Below are positions 26,814-35,207 of a stretch of DNA of 64,000 nt, piece after piece (positions within the stretch are counted from its first letter, which is position 1; each line of letters starts with the position of its first letter). The position numbers were made by a program, and so were the translations under genes. The notes beneath the pieces are model-generated. The model searched no databases. It was not told where the DNA came from and was given only the letters and a program-made list of their open reading frames with translations. Source of the stretch: Henriciella pelagia (GTDB taxonomy: Bacteria; Pseudomonadota; Alphaproteobacteria; Caulobacterales; Hyphomonadaceae); assembly GCF_002088945.1 (NCBI RefSeq), contig NZ_NCSU01000007.1, positions 992,001 through 1,056,000 on the forward strand, read 5' to 3'.

Positions 26814-27293
26814 CTATCCGATGATGCAGGCGGCGAGCGTGACGACCGTGCTCGCCTTGCCGAGCCACAGGCTGCCGTCGCTCATTTCGGCGACAGCACG
26901 GATTGTCTGCGTGCCGGCCATGCGAATACGGGTGGCGACCTCGGCCTTGCCGGCGCGTGGTCCGAGCTGGAATTCGGCCACTTCAGCGAGCGGGTTGCGC
27001 GGCGAGATGATGGCGATCCGTCTGACGTGATCGTTCTCGGTCATCGGACTATCGACCGTGACCTTGATGGCGACCGAATTTCCGTTCTCCGCGATAGGTG
27101 GGAGGTCAACCGTCACGCGGCCTTCGTTCAGCTCTCCGTCGCCAAAAAGGTCCCTGATGGCCTTGTCAGCGTCTGCAGCTTCTGCGGAGGTCGACATTGG
27201 AAAGGCTGCGCACACCAGGCCGGCCGTGCCAAGCGTGAGAAGCCGCCTGCGGTCGAGCATGAAATTGAACTTGTCCTGTTTCATCATTTCCAT
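26814..27293 (-). CDS. soxY: SoxY, sulfur-carrying protein with an atypical C-terminus
   Basis: A 159-residue SoxY. The N-terminus carries a Tat signal (DRRRLLTLG near residues 14-22, then AFPMSTSAEA). The core (VTVDLPPIAENGNSVAIKVTV, DHVRRIAIISPRNPLAEVAEF) matches SoxY. Sulfur substrates are normally carried on the Cys of a flexible C-terminal GGCGG arm. Here the tail is TLAACIIG: the Cys is kept but the glycines that make the arm flexible are replaced. Other frames do not give GGCGG, so a simple frameshift does not explain it. Whether this is a recognised subclass I cannot say. It precedes soxZ and follows soxX. Confidence 0.9.
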   Translation of the reverse strand: MEMMKQDKFNFMLDRRRLLTLGTAGLVCAAFPMSTSAEAADADKAIRDLFGDGELNEGRVTVDLPPIAENGNSVAIKVTVDSPMTENDHVRRIAIISPRNPLAEVAEFQLGPRAGKAEVATRIRMAGTQTIRAVAEMSDGSLWLGKASTVVTLAACIIG

Positions 27294-27294
27294 T

Positions 27295-27744
27295 TCAGGC
27301 CTTCGGACTTGAAAGATAGGCCACGAGGTCTTCGATCTGCTGCGCGCTGAGCGCAGGTTCTCCGAGATATTCGCGTCCGACCCGGTTTAGACCGTGCTTG
27401 CGGTAATATGAGGGCATAACGGTTTCTGGCCAAATTTTCTGTGCGCCCGCAATGCGCATCCGTATCTGGCCTTCGGTCAGACGATCGCCCAAATGGGTGA
27501 GCGGTGGACCGACATCGCCCTGAAATTCCACATCGAGGCCTTCGATGGCGTGGCAGAGCACGCAATGGCCCTGGTCGCGGTCTGTGAAGACGGTGAGGCC
27601 GCGTTCGGCATTGCCGGCCTTGCCTTCGAGGCTGCGCACGATGGCGTCTCCCTCGACCTCGACATCGCTGGCAAATTGATAGGCGTCATCCGGCTGGCAC
27701 GCTGCGAGCCATATCGACATGGCGCAGCCAAGGACAACTCTCAC
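27295..27744 (-). CDS. soxX: SoxX, monohaem c-type cytochrome of thiosulfate oxidation
   Basis: A 149-residue SoxX. The haem motif is CVLCH (near residues 61-65), in ERGLTVFTDRDQGHCVLCH, and the Met ligand is in ETVMPSYYR. GDVGPPLTHLGDRLTEGQIRMR is a SoxX signature. The N-terminal signal ends IWLAAC, so a lipid-anchored form is possible. The start is GTG at 27744, overlapping the flavocytochrome gene by 4 bp. It should form the SoxXA dimer with the product of soxA, which lies after soxY and soxZ. Confidence 0.92.
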   Translation of the reverse strand: MRVVLGCAMSIWLAACQPDDAYQFASDVEVEGDAIVRSLEGKAGNAERGLTVFTDRDQGHCVLCHAIEGLDVEFQGDVGPPLTHLGDRLTEGQIRMRIAGAQKIWPETVMPSYYRKHGLNRVGREYLGEPALSAQQIEDLVAYLSSPKA

Positions 27745-29024
27745 CCAAACGCCTCTTGCGTAATGGTGCGGAACCAGGTGTCGGCCTGCGCGGCTTCGGC
27801 GGTCCGAACGCTGTCATCGGCGTTTTCGGGGGAAAGGCCGCCCGCGCCGTCGATACTGGCAAGCTGGCCATCGGCATTCGAATAGACACCGGTGATAGAG
27901 ATCGCCTGATCGGGCGAAATATAGGAGTAGCAAGTATTGGCGAGCACGGTCGGTTCAAGGTCGAGTCCGGCAACCTGACGCGCGATCTGCATGGCGCAGA
28001 ACTTGGCCTGCAGGTTCGCGGAGAATGCTGATTTCGGCATTGGCGCGGCGATGGTTGCGTCGCCGATGACATGAATGTCCGGCTGCAGGGTTGATGAGAA
28101 GTCGAGAGGATTGATCGGGCACCAGCCTGTCTCGTCGGCGACGCCGGCCCGCTCAGCGATCTCGCCTGCCTTTTGCGGCGGGATGACGTTGGCGACGCTG
28201 GCGGCGATGTCTTCAAAGTCAGTCGACAGCGTCATGGTCGGGGCATCGACGGACACCACTCGCCCGAAATCAGCTGCGCCGCGCCATTCAAGATGATCCG
28301 GGTAGAGCTTTGCCCAGGCTTCGAGGAAGAGCGGCTTCTTTGAGAAGCTGTCCTTGGCGTCGAGGATAAGGAGTTTTGATGCCGGCTTCTGCGTCTTCAG
28401 ATAGTGCGCAATGAGGCTCGCACGCTCATAGGGCCCGGGCGGGCAACGAAAAGGGGCGAGCGGGGCGGACATGACGACCAGGCCACCATCCTCCATCGCT
28501 TCGAGCTGCTGGCGAAGGAGCGAGGTCTGAGCGCCCGCCTTCCATGCGTGCGGCATGACTTCCGCGGCAGCTTCGTCATAGCCTTCGAGCGCGCCCCAGC
28601 GGATATCCACGCCGGGCGACATGATGAGCTTGTCGTAGGCAACCGACCCGCCGCCTTCCAGAAGGGAGACGGTGTGGGCATCGACATCCACATCCCCTGC
28701 GGTCTGGTGGACCACGTCGATCCCGAGCGCGCGCAGACCGTCATAGGTAAAAGCCTGCTGGCTGATCTCTCTCTGTCCGCCAATCACGAGATTGCTGAAG
28801 GGACAGGCGACGAAGGTCTCATTCGGCTCGATCAGGGTGACAGAGGTATTGGGCAGGAAGTGCTTGAGGAATTTCGCAGCTGTCGCGCCGCCAAAGCCGC
28901 CGCCGATGACAACGAGGCGGGCATTTGTCTGCGCAATCGCACGGGGTGCGAGTACGGGCAGCGCTGCCGTTCCCGCGAGGCCAGCGAGCAAGTGCCTGCG
29001 AGAGAGGGTGACACGCTTGCTCAT
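27741..29024 (-). CDS. fccB: Flavocytochrome c sulfide dehydrogenase, flavoprotein subunit (FccB/SoxF)
   Basis: A 427-residue FAD protein with a Tat signal (LSRRHLLAGLAGTAALP) followed by the Rossmann motif VVIGGGFGGATAAKFLK. Sulfide dehydrogenase landmarks are visible: FVACPFSN (the FAD-linked Cys region), RCPPGPYERAS and GWCPINP, which hold the two Cys of the redox-active disulfide. It should oxidise sulfide in the periplasm and pass electrons to the cytochrome encoded upstream. Its start overlaps the cytochrome gene by 4 bp. SoxF is the name used when the gene sits in a sox cluster. Confidence 0.93.
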   Translation of the reverse strand: MSKRVTLSRRHLLAGLAGTAALPVLAPRAIAQTNARLVVIGGGFGGATAAKFLKHFLPNTSVTLIEPNETFVACPFSNLVIGGQREISQQAFTYDGLRALGIDVVHQTAGDVDVDAHTVSLLEGGGSVAYDKLIMSPGVDIRWGALEGYDEAAAEVMPHAWKAGAQTSLLRQQLEAMEDGGLVVMSAPLAPFRCPPGPYERASLIAHYLKTQKPASKLLILDAKDSFSKKPLFLEAWAKLYPDHLEWRGAADFGRVVSVDAPTMTLSTDFEDIAASVANVIPPQKAGEIAERAGVADETGWCPINPLDFSSTLQPDIHVIGDATIAAPMPKSAFSANLQAKFCAMQIARQVAGLDLEPTVLANTCYSYISPDQAISITGVYSNADGQLASIDGAGGLSPENADDSVRTAEAAQADTWFRTITQEAFG

Positions 29025-29365
29025 TCGTCTTGCCCCGCACCGAGATAGTCGCTGATGGCCTGAAGCTGGTCTTCGCTATAGCCGCGGGTCAGACGGTGCA
29101 TGACCGTCGTGCCGTCGACTTCGAGACGATATCGGTCCAGCGCCGTCATGATGGCCTCGCTCGTATAGTCGCTGATGTCGGCGATGCCACCACCCATACT
29201 TGAGTGGCAGCCTGAGCAGGTCAGGGCGAGGCCAGCCACAGGGCTGAGCCCTGCATTGGCCTGCGCCCCTACGCTCTCATCGGGCGTTGCCGCTGGCGAG
29301 CAGGCAGCCAGACCAGCCCCTGCGAGGAGGCCCGCAAGGATGAGGCCCCGGACCTTTCGGATCAT
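29021..29365 (-). CDS. Small c-type cytochrome, probable FccA/SoxE partner
   Basis: A 114-residue monohaem cytochrome c with a lipoprotein-type signal (LAGAGLAACSP). The haem site is CSGCH (near residue 51), with Met in TVMHRLTRGYS as the likely distal ligand. It overlaps both neighbours by 4 bp (the molybdoenzyme subunit before it, fccB after it), so it could accept electrons from either. The position next to fccB is the usual one for the FccA subunit, but XO-family enzymes of this type also use cytochromes. Confidence 0.88.
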   Translation of the reverse strand: MIRKVRGLILAGLLAGAGLAACSPAATPDESVGAQANAGLSPVAGLALTCSGCHSSMGGGIADISDYTSEAIMTALDRYRLEVDGTTVMHRLTRGYSEDQLQAISDYLGAGQDE

Positions 29366-31572
29366 GCGTCCCTCAGTGACTGGTCCTTGAGCGGGAGCTG
29401 GCGGATGCGTTTGCCGGTCGCCGCATAGATGGCATTGAGGACGGCAGGCGCCGCGACCGCGATGGTCGGCTCACCCACGCCGCCCCAGAAGCCGCCGGAC
29501 GGCATGACAATCGTCTCGACTTCGGGCATCGCGGCGATGCGCATCGAGGGGTAGGTGTTGAAGTTCTTTTGCTGAACTTCGCCGTCCTCAAAGGTCACTT
29601 CCTCATAGAGCGCAGCCGAGAGGCCGTACACGAAGGAGCCGGCGACCTGCGCGTCGATCTGCTGCGGGTTCACGGCATAACCGGGATCGGTGGCGGCAAC
29701 GATGCGATGGATTTTCAGCTCGCCCTCTTCGCTGACGGTCACTTCCGCGCAGGCGGCGGTGTAGCTGCCGAAGGAGTAGAAGGCGCACAGGCCGCGGGAA
29801 AGCCCATCCTCCGCACCCCAGCCGGACTTGTCAGCCACGGCTTGCAGGACGGCGGCGAGCTGCGGGCTGTCCTGTGTATGGGCGAGACGGAACTCCAGCG
29901 GGTCCCGGCCGGCCGCATGGGCAAGTTCGTCCATGAAGCATTCGAGATAGATCGCATTCTGGTTCGCGTTCACGCCGCGCCAGAAGCCGGGGCGAACGGG
30001 CGGGTTCCGCATCGCGTGATCGAAGAGGACAGCCGGGAAGGTGTATTTCAGCGTCTGGTCTTCAGCGCGCGCATCCACACCGCTTGGGAGCAGGCCCTGG
30101 AAGGCAAAGGCGTCCATGCCGTCATTCAGGGCCTGTGGCATCAGGCCGGACAGGATGGACTGTCCGGAAATGCGGATCTTCAGCCCTGTCAGATTACCGT
30201 CAGCATCGAGCGCGCCCTGGCACCGGGCCTTGGTGATCGGGTGATAGAAGCCATGCTCCATGTCTTCTTCACGGGTCCATAGCAGTTTGACAGGCGTGCC
30301 CGGCATCTGCTTGGCGATCTTCACGACCTGGGTGACATAGTCGTTCATGCCGCGCCGACCGAAGCCGCCGCCGAGCAGGAGCTTGTGCACATCGCACTGC
30401 GCGATCGGTATCTCGGCAGCCTCGGCGGCAGCGGCCAGCGCCGCCTCGCCGTTCTGCGTCGGGCACCAGACTTCGCATTTATCCTCGGTCCAGATGGCGG
30501 TCGCGTTCATGGGTTCCATGCAGGCATGGTTCTGGAGCGGCGCATTATAGCGTGCCTCGACGATCTGTGCGGCGCTGTCGAACGCAGCATCGACATCGCC
30601 GATCTTGTTGCCGACAAAGGCCTCTTCGGCCTCAAGCCCTTCGTCCAGCTCGGCTTCGAAGGCACTGCTGGAGAAGTCAGAGCCTTCTCCCGGAGTCCAC
30701 TCGATCGGCAGGGCATCGAGCGCAGTCTTTGCCTGCCACCAATAGTCAGCGACAACAGCAACGCCGGGAAACTGCCCGTCAATCTCAACGACCTTGCGAA
30801 CGCCCGGCATGTCGGCAATGGCGGACTCATCGAAGGAGGCGAGCGTTGCGCCGCGTTTCGGCGGCTGCTTGATGGCCGCGTTCAGCATGCCGTCAAGCAT
30901 GATGTCGGAGCCGTATTTCTGCGCGCCTGTGGTCTTGTCGACCGTATCGAGACGCTGCTTCGGCTGGCCGATGATCGTCCACTCGGAGGGGTCCTTGAGG
31001 GTGATGTCCGTCGGCGGGGTGATCTTGCTGGCATCGTCCGCCACGGCACCATAGGTGAGCGTGTCGCCCGATGGGCCGTGCGTGATGACGCCTTTGGCAA
31101 CCGAGCATTCGCTGACAGGAACACCCCAGCGGGTGGCGGCGGCCTGGATGAGCATGAGGCGTGCCGCAGCGCCGCCTTCGCGAACATAGTCATGGCTGCC
31201 GCGAATGCCGCGCGAGCCGCCAGTCGAGAAATCACGCCAGACGCGGTCACGCGCGAGGTTTTCACCGGGCGTCGGATACTCGGTCGTCACCTTCTCCCAG
31301 TCACATTCGAGCTCCTCGGCGACGAGCTGGGCGAGACCCGTGAGCGTGCCCTGACCCATTTCCGAGCGGGCGATACGGATCGTTACTGTGTCATCGGGCT
31401 TGATGTGGACCCAGGCATTGACCTCGGGAACCGGTTCGGCGTCCGCCATGGGCGGGGTTGGCGTATCCGCGCTTTCGCCCGGCGAGCAGGATGCCAGAAT
31501 GCCGATGGTCAGCCCGGTGGCACCAGTGCCGATGATGAAATTGCGGCGGGAAAGTTTGATTGTATCACCCAT
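29362..31572 (-). CDS. Xanthine-oxidase-family molybdoenzyme, Mo-binding subunit (IorB-like)
   Basis: A 736-residue molybdopterin subunit of the isoquinoline-1-oxidoreductase/aldehyde-dehydrogenase branch. A Tat motif (LSRRNFIIG) is followed by lipobox LASC, so it is a folded protein exported to the periplasm and lipid-anchored. RIARSEMGQGTLTGLAQLVAEEL, GGSRGIRGSHDYVREGGAAAR, GGGFGRRGMNDYVTQ and the Glu-bearing GVGEPTIAVAAP near the C-terminus are family motifs. The FeS subunit is encoded directly upstream. Substrate is probably an aldehyde or N-heterocycle, which sequence cannot settle. Cofactor supply is encoded in the same array (xdhC-mocA, moa genes). Confidence 0.9.
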   Translation of the reverse strand: MGDTIKLSRRNFIIGTGATGLTIGILASCSPGESADTPTPPMADAEPVPEVNAWVHIKPDDTVTIRIARSEMGQGTLTGLAQLVAEELECDWEKVTTEYPTPGENLARDRVWRDFSTGGSRGIRGSHDYVREGGAAARLMLIQAAATRWGVPVSECSVAKGVITHGPSGDTLTYGAVADDASKITPPTDITLKDPSEWTIIGQPKQRLDTVDKTTGAQKYGSDIMLDGMLNAAIKQPPKRGATLASFDESAIADMPGVRKVVEIDGQFPGVAVVADYWWQAKTALDALPIEWTPGEGSDFSSSAFEAELDEGLEAEEAFVGNKIGDVDAAFDSAAQIVEARYNAPLQNHACMEPMNATAIWTEDKCEVWCPTQNGEAALAAAAEAAEIPIAQCDVHKLLLGGGFGRRGMNDYVTQVVKIAKQMPGTPVKLLWTREEDMEHGFYHPITKARCQGALDADGNLTGLKIRISGQSILSGLMPQALNDGMDAFAFQGLLPSGVDARAEDQTLKYTFPAVLFDHAMRNPPVRPGFWRGVNANQNAIYLECFMDELAHAAGRDPLEFRLAHTQDSPQLAAVLQAVADKSGWGAEDGLSRGLCAFYSFGSYTAACAEVTVSEEGELKIHRIVAATDPGYAVNPQQIDAQVAGSFVYGLSAALYEEVTFEDGEVQQKNFNTYPSMRIAAMPEVETIVMPSGGFWGGVGEPTIAVAAPAVLNAIYAATGKRIRQLPLKDQSLRDA

Positions 31573-31587
31573 GTCCGTCGTCTCCCC

Positions 31588-32043
31588 TTAAGCCTTTTTC
31601 GTCTTGGCGAGGTGGATGCCCTTGCGCACGCGAGCAAAGGTCCCGCACCGGCAGATATTGGTGATCTGCTGGTCGATGTCCTCATCGGTGGCGTCCGGCT
31701 TGTTGTTGAGCAGGCCCGCAACCGCCATGATCATGCCGGGCTGACAGAAGCCGCATTGCGGAATGTCCATTTCGACCCAGGCCTGCTGGACAGGGTGGCT
31801 GCCATCTTCGGAGAGCCCCTCAATGGTCGTGATCTCTTCTTCCCCCGAAAGGGCTCCGACAGGATAGGTGCAGGAGCGGACCGGTTGGCCGTCGACATGG
31901 ATGGTGCAGGCTCCGCATTGGGCAATGCCGCAGCCATATTTCGTGCCGGTAAGGCCGAGATGTTCGCGGAGCACCCAGAGCAGGGGCGTAGAATCCTCTG
32001 CGTCCACACTTACCGTTTCACCATTTACCTTGATGTTTGCCAT
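31588..32043 (-). CDS. XO-family [2Fe-2S] subunit (IorA-like)
   Basis: A 151-residue two-cluster iron-sulfur protein. The plant-type ferredoxin cluster is CGIAQCGACTIHVDGQPVRSC; the second is CGFCQPGMIMAVAGLL with ICRCGTF. It transfers electrons from the Mo subunit to a cytochrome. ATG at 32043 is chosen because MANIKVNGETVSVDAED is the family start; an upstream reading adds 26 unconserved-looking residues. It has no export signal, so it presumably travels with the Tat-bearing partner. It heads the long minus-strand array. Confidence 0.93.
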   Translation of the reverse strand: MANIKVNGETVSVDAEDSTPLLWVLREHLGLTGTKYGCGIAQCGACTIHVDGQPVRSCTYPVGALSGEEEITTIEGLSEDGSHPVQQAWVEMDIPQCGFCQPGMIMAVAGLLNNKPDATDEDIDQQITNICRCGTFARVRKGIHLAKTKKA

Positions 32044-32185
32044 GAAGTCAGCCTCCTCGTGCCGGGGGTGGCGGATGATCGAATCCGGGTGCGCAGCACG
32101 TCGAAAATCCCGTCCGTTCATTTTCAGACTAATGCGCTCTCTCGAGAAGGGCCAGAGCCACTCGAAAATTCTCTTGTCATGCGAA

Positions 32186-32217
32186 TAAAAATCAGCCGCC
32201 GAACTGGCCGGCGGCTG
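32186..32217 (-). terminator. Terminator after the upstream XO-family pair
   Basis: A perfect 9-bp stem CAGCCGCCG (32193-32201) and CGGCGGCTG (32209-32217) with a 7-base loop, followed on the minus strand by ATTTTTATT. It separates the 32242-34998 pair from the long operon beginning at 32043. Confidence 0.85.
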
Positions 32218-32241
32218 TCTGTCAGAGTTTTACCGGGGCGC

Positions 32242-34533
32242 TCAGGCGTCGAGCGCCGCCTTCACCGCTTGCGGCGTGATCGGGATATGACGCAGGCGTG
32301 CGCCAACTGCCTGATAGATCGCATTGCCAATGGCAGGACCGACAATCGTGGTTGCCGGCTCGCCAAGGCCGACGGGCACTTCCGGGCTCTCCACGAAGGT
32401 TATGTCGAGCTCTGGCGTGTTCTGAAGGCGGAGCGGTGTGTAGGTGTTGAGGTTACGGTCCTTCACTTCACCCTTCTCGAAAGCCGTGCCTTCGTGCAAC
32501 GCCATGGAGAGGCCCCAGAGCGAGGCGCCTTCCATCTGGGCGAGCGCACCATCAGGATCAACGATCGTGCCGGCATCGGCGACGAGTGTCAGCTTCTCCG
32601 CCGTGACTTTCCCGGTCGACCGGTCGACATGGACCTGCGCGGCGCAGGCAACCCAGGTCGGCATGTCGCGCTCCTGTCCGAAGCTGGTCGCGATGCCGAT
32701 GCCGGTATCTGCCGGCAGCGACTTGCCCCACCCGGCTTTCTCGGCGCAGAGGCGCAAGACTTCATGTTGGCGCCTCGCGCCACCGACGGCGTTCGGGGCA
32801 GAGCCAGACTGGCGGCCTTCACCGGTCAGGTGGGCAAGGCGGAACTCGACCGGGTCCTTGCCAAGGGCAATGGCCGCTTCGTCCATGAAACTTTCGAGCG
32901 CCCAGTTGGTGAAACCCGGACCGACCGAGCGGAGCCAGCCAGGCCGGAAGGTCTCATTCGCAAGATCATTCTCGATCGCGCGAACGCGGTGTGCACCGAC
33001 CGAATACCAGTGATTGGCACCGCTTATGGCAAACGGGTCGAATTTCTCTCCATTCACGCCGGCAGGCATGAAGAAGGGGGCCATGGCCTTGGTCGGCCAG
33101 CCGGCGGCAACATGCTGCTCCATGCCGGTCACGTTGCCATCGGCATCCGCAGCAAGGCGCACGCGCTGCACGCTGGGCGAGCGCACGGAGTCGAACCGTG
33201 AGTCATCTTCGCGGGTCAGGACGAGCTTGACCGGCTTGCCGAGCTGCTTTGCAGCGATGGCTGCAGGGACGGCATAGTCGCCATTCAGCCGGCGTCCGAA
33301 GCCGCCACCGAGCCGATAGGTCTTCAGCACGATTTTTTCCGCCGGCATGGAGAGGGCGCTGGCGAGCCATGGCAGGACAAGGCTCTGCCACTGATTGCCG
33401 GTATGGATTTCCATGACATCGCCATTCATCGCGGCAAGGGCGTTCACCGGCTCCATCTGGAAGTGAAGGACAGTGCTCGTCGTATAGGTCTCATCGACGA
33501 TGGTTTCGGCACTATCGAATGCTGCGGCTGTCTCGACATCGCCAGTGTCGAGGATTGCGCCGACGCTGGTGTCAGCGAGGCGTTCGCGGGCGCGGGCCTG
33601 CAGGTCTTCTTCAGACACGTCTGCGCCGGGGCCGGGTGTCCAGTCCACCTGGATCGCGTCGGCGGCCTTGATGGCGGCAGGGTAGGTGTCTGCGATTGCC
33701 AGCACCCAGCCGGAGGTCGTGCCCGACGGATCATCGATGGCGATGGCCTGCTGATAGCCGCGAATGGACTGGGCGGCGCTGTCATCAATGGAATTGACGG
33801 TCGAGCCATACCGTGTCGGCGGCAGTACCGGGCGGGCATAGACCATGCCGTCGAGCTTGGCATCGATGCCGAAGATGGCGGTGCCATCTGTCTTTTCCTT
33901 GATGTCGAGGCTCTTGACGGGCTTGCCGATCAGCTTTCGCTCACTGACGGGTTTCAGCTCGATGGCGGCGAGTTCGGAGTCGGAGAAAGTCTTCTCCATT
34001 CCAGCGGCGACGATGTCGCCATAGCTCATGGACTGCTCGCCGCAGATAACCGAGCCGTTCTCAGCGCGGCAATCGCCTGCTGCCACGCCCATGGAGGTCG
34101 CCGCCGCAGCGATCAGGGCCTCACGGCCTGCCGCACCTGCCTGTGAATAGAGCGGATAGGTCTGCCAGACCGACCAGCTGCCGCCAGTGACCATCAGGCC
34201 CCATTTTGGATCGGAATCGACGTGATTGATGCGGACCTTTTCCCAGTCGACTTCAAGCTCGTCGGCGAGGATGCGGGCCAAGGCGGTGCCGACATGCTGG
34301 CCCATTTCTGCGCGGATGATGTTGACGGTAACGATGCCATTATTGTCGATCGTGTACCACTTGACCGGCTCATAGGTGACTTCCGGTTCCGGGTCGCCGG
34401 CTGGCATCGCTGGTTCGGTAACGGTTTCACCGCTTGGCGAGCAGGCGGCGAGGAAGCTGAATGCGACGCCGGCGCCGGCTGTCGAGACCAGAAAGCCACG
34501 GCGCGAGAATTGTGGGGTCTTCAGGTTTTTCAT
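32242..34533 (-). CDS. XO-family molybdoenzyme, Mo-binding subunit, second copy
   Basis: A 763-residue molybdopterin subunit, similar in architecture to the one at 29362 but clearly diverged. It has a Tat motif (FSRRGFLVSTAG) with lipobox LAAC. RAEMGQHVGTALARILADELEV, GGGFGRRLNGDYAVPAAIAA and VPVGLGEPATTIVGPAI (with the conserved Glu) match IorB-type enzymes. The tightly linked FeS gene lies upstream (34537). Being a separate operon, it may differ in substrate. The predicted function is periplasmic oxidation of an aldehyde or heterocycle. Confidence 0.9.
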   Translation of the reverse strand: MKNLKTPQFSRRGFLVSTAGAGVAFSFLAACSPSGETVTEPAMPAGDPEPEVTYEPVKWYTIDNNGIVTVNIIRAEMGQHVGTALARILADELEVDWEKVRINHVDSDPKWGLMVTGGSWSVWQTYPLYSQAGAAGREALIAAAATSMGVAAGDCRAENGSVICGEQSMSYGDIVAAGMEKTFSDSELAAIELKPVSERKLIGKPVKSLDIKEKTDGTAIFGIDAKLDGMVYARPVLPPTRYGSTVNSIDDSAAQSIRGYQQAIAIDDPSGTTSGWVLAIADTYPAAIKAADAIQVDWTPGPGADVSEEDLQARARERLADTSVGAILDTGDVETAAAFDSAETIVDETYTTSTVLHFQMEPVNALAAMNGDVMEIHTGNQWQSLVLPWLASALSMPAEKIVLKTYRLGGGFGRRLNGDYAVPAAIAAKQLGKPVKLVLTREDDSRFDSVRSPSVQRVRLAADADGNVTGMEQHVAAGWPTKAMAPFFMPAGVNGEKFDPFAISGANHWYSVGAHRVRAIENDLANETFRPGWLRSVGPGFTNWALESFMDEAAIALGKDPVEFRLAHLTGEGRQSGSAPNAVGGARRQHEVLRLCAEKAGWGKSLPADTGIGIATSFGQERDMPTWVACAAQVHVDRSTGKVTAEKLTLVADAGTIVDPDGALAQMEGASLWGLSMALHEGTAFEKGEVKDRNLNTYTPLRLQNTPELDITFVESPEVPVGLGEPATTIVGPAIGNAIYQAVGARLRHIPITPQAVKAALDA

Positions 34534-34536
34534 CGC

Positions 34537-34998
34537 TTAGCCCTCCCGCATCGTATTGGCCGCTTCGCGCACAGCAGCACGAATGCGATTATAGGTCATG
34601 CAGCGGCAGAGATTGCCGGTCATTATGGCGTCGATATCGTCATCGCTCATGTCGGGGTTCTGCTTGAGGGCGGCTGCTGCCGTCATGATCTGGCCAGACT
34701 GGCAATAGCCGCACTGAGGAACCTGCAGGTTCTGCCACGCCTTCTGGACGGGGTGCTCGCCGGCGGGATCGAGGCCTTCAATCGTGGTGATCTCGGCACC
34801 CTCTGCCGCCGCTAGCGGTGTGATGCAGGAGCGCCGCGCCTCTCCGTTGATATGGATCGTGCACGCGCCGCACTGGCCGATGCCGCAGCCATACTTCGTG
34901 CCGGTGAGATTGGCTTCGTCGCGGATGACCCACAAGAGCGGGGTATCATCCTCCGCATCGATTGTGACATCGCGACCATTGAGTTTGAACGTTGTCAT
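34537..34998 (-). CDS. XO-family [2Fe-2S] subunit, second copy
   Basis: A 153-residue two-cluster protein: CGIGQCGACTIHINGEARRSC for the first cluster and CGYCQSGQIMTAAAALKQ with LCRCMTYNR for the second. ATG at 34998 follows GGGGAGGAAAT, a clear ribosome site. Three bases separate its stop from the Mo subunit. Divergent from the TetR-like gene at 35208. It is a paralogue of the protein at 31588. Confidence 0.94.
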   Translation of the reverse strand: MTTFKLNGRDVTIDAEDDTPLLWVIRDEANLTGTKYGCGIGQCGACTIHINGEARRSCITPLAAAEGAEITTIEGLDPAGEHPVQKAWQNLQVPQCGYCQSGQIMTAAAALKQNPDMSDDDIDAIMTGNLCRCMTYNRIRAAVREAANTMREG

Positions 34999-35154
34999 AT
35001 TTCCTCCCCGTGCATCGATTGATCGATCCTGACGGTCTCGCCAGAGTGGCCGGATCTTGTCGTCCGTTTGATCAATACCTACCACAAAACCTTTGCCTGC
35101 AAACGCTGCTCTCGAAAATGTTTAACCGAATGCTTGCATAGGTCCCGCATGCAT

Positions 35155-35170
35155 GGCGGCTTCAGCCGCC
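35155..35170. repeat. Short hairpin in the divergent XO/regulator promoter region
   Basis: GGCGGC (35155-35160) and GCCGCC (35165-35170) flank TTCA. It lies between the divergent genes at 34998 and 35208; the rest of that 209-base gap shows no clear operator. Confidence 0.45.
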
Positions 35171-35207
35171 CGATTGTCTTTGCGGGTATTGGGATTAGAC
35201 ACGAAAT

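Noticed and set aside
26814-26850. Frameshift at the soxY 3' end hiding a GGCGG arm
   Set aside because: None of the three frames encodes GGCGG, so the AACIIG tail appears genuine.
30385-33201. A 938-codon plus-strand open frame
   Set aside because: It lies opposite two well-supported XO-family genes and their FeS partner, has no recognisable domain, and such long antisense frames are common in GC-rich genomes.
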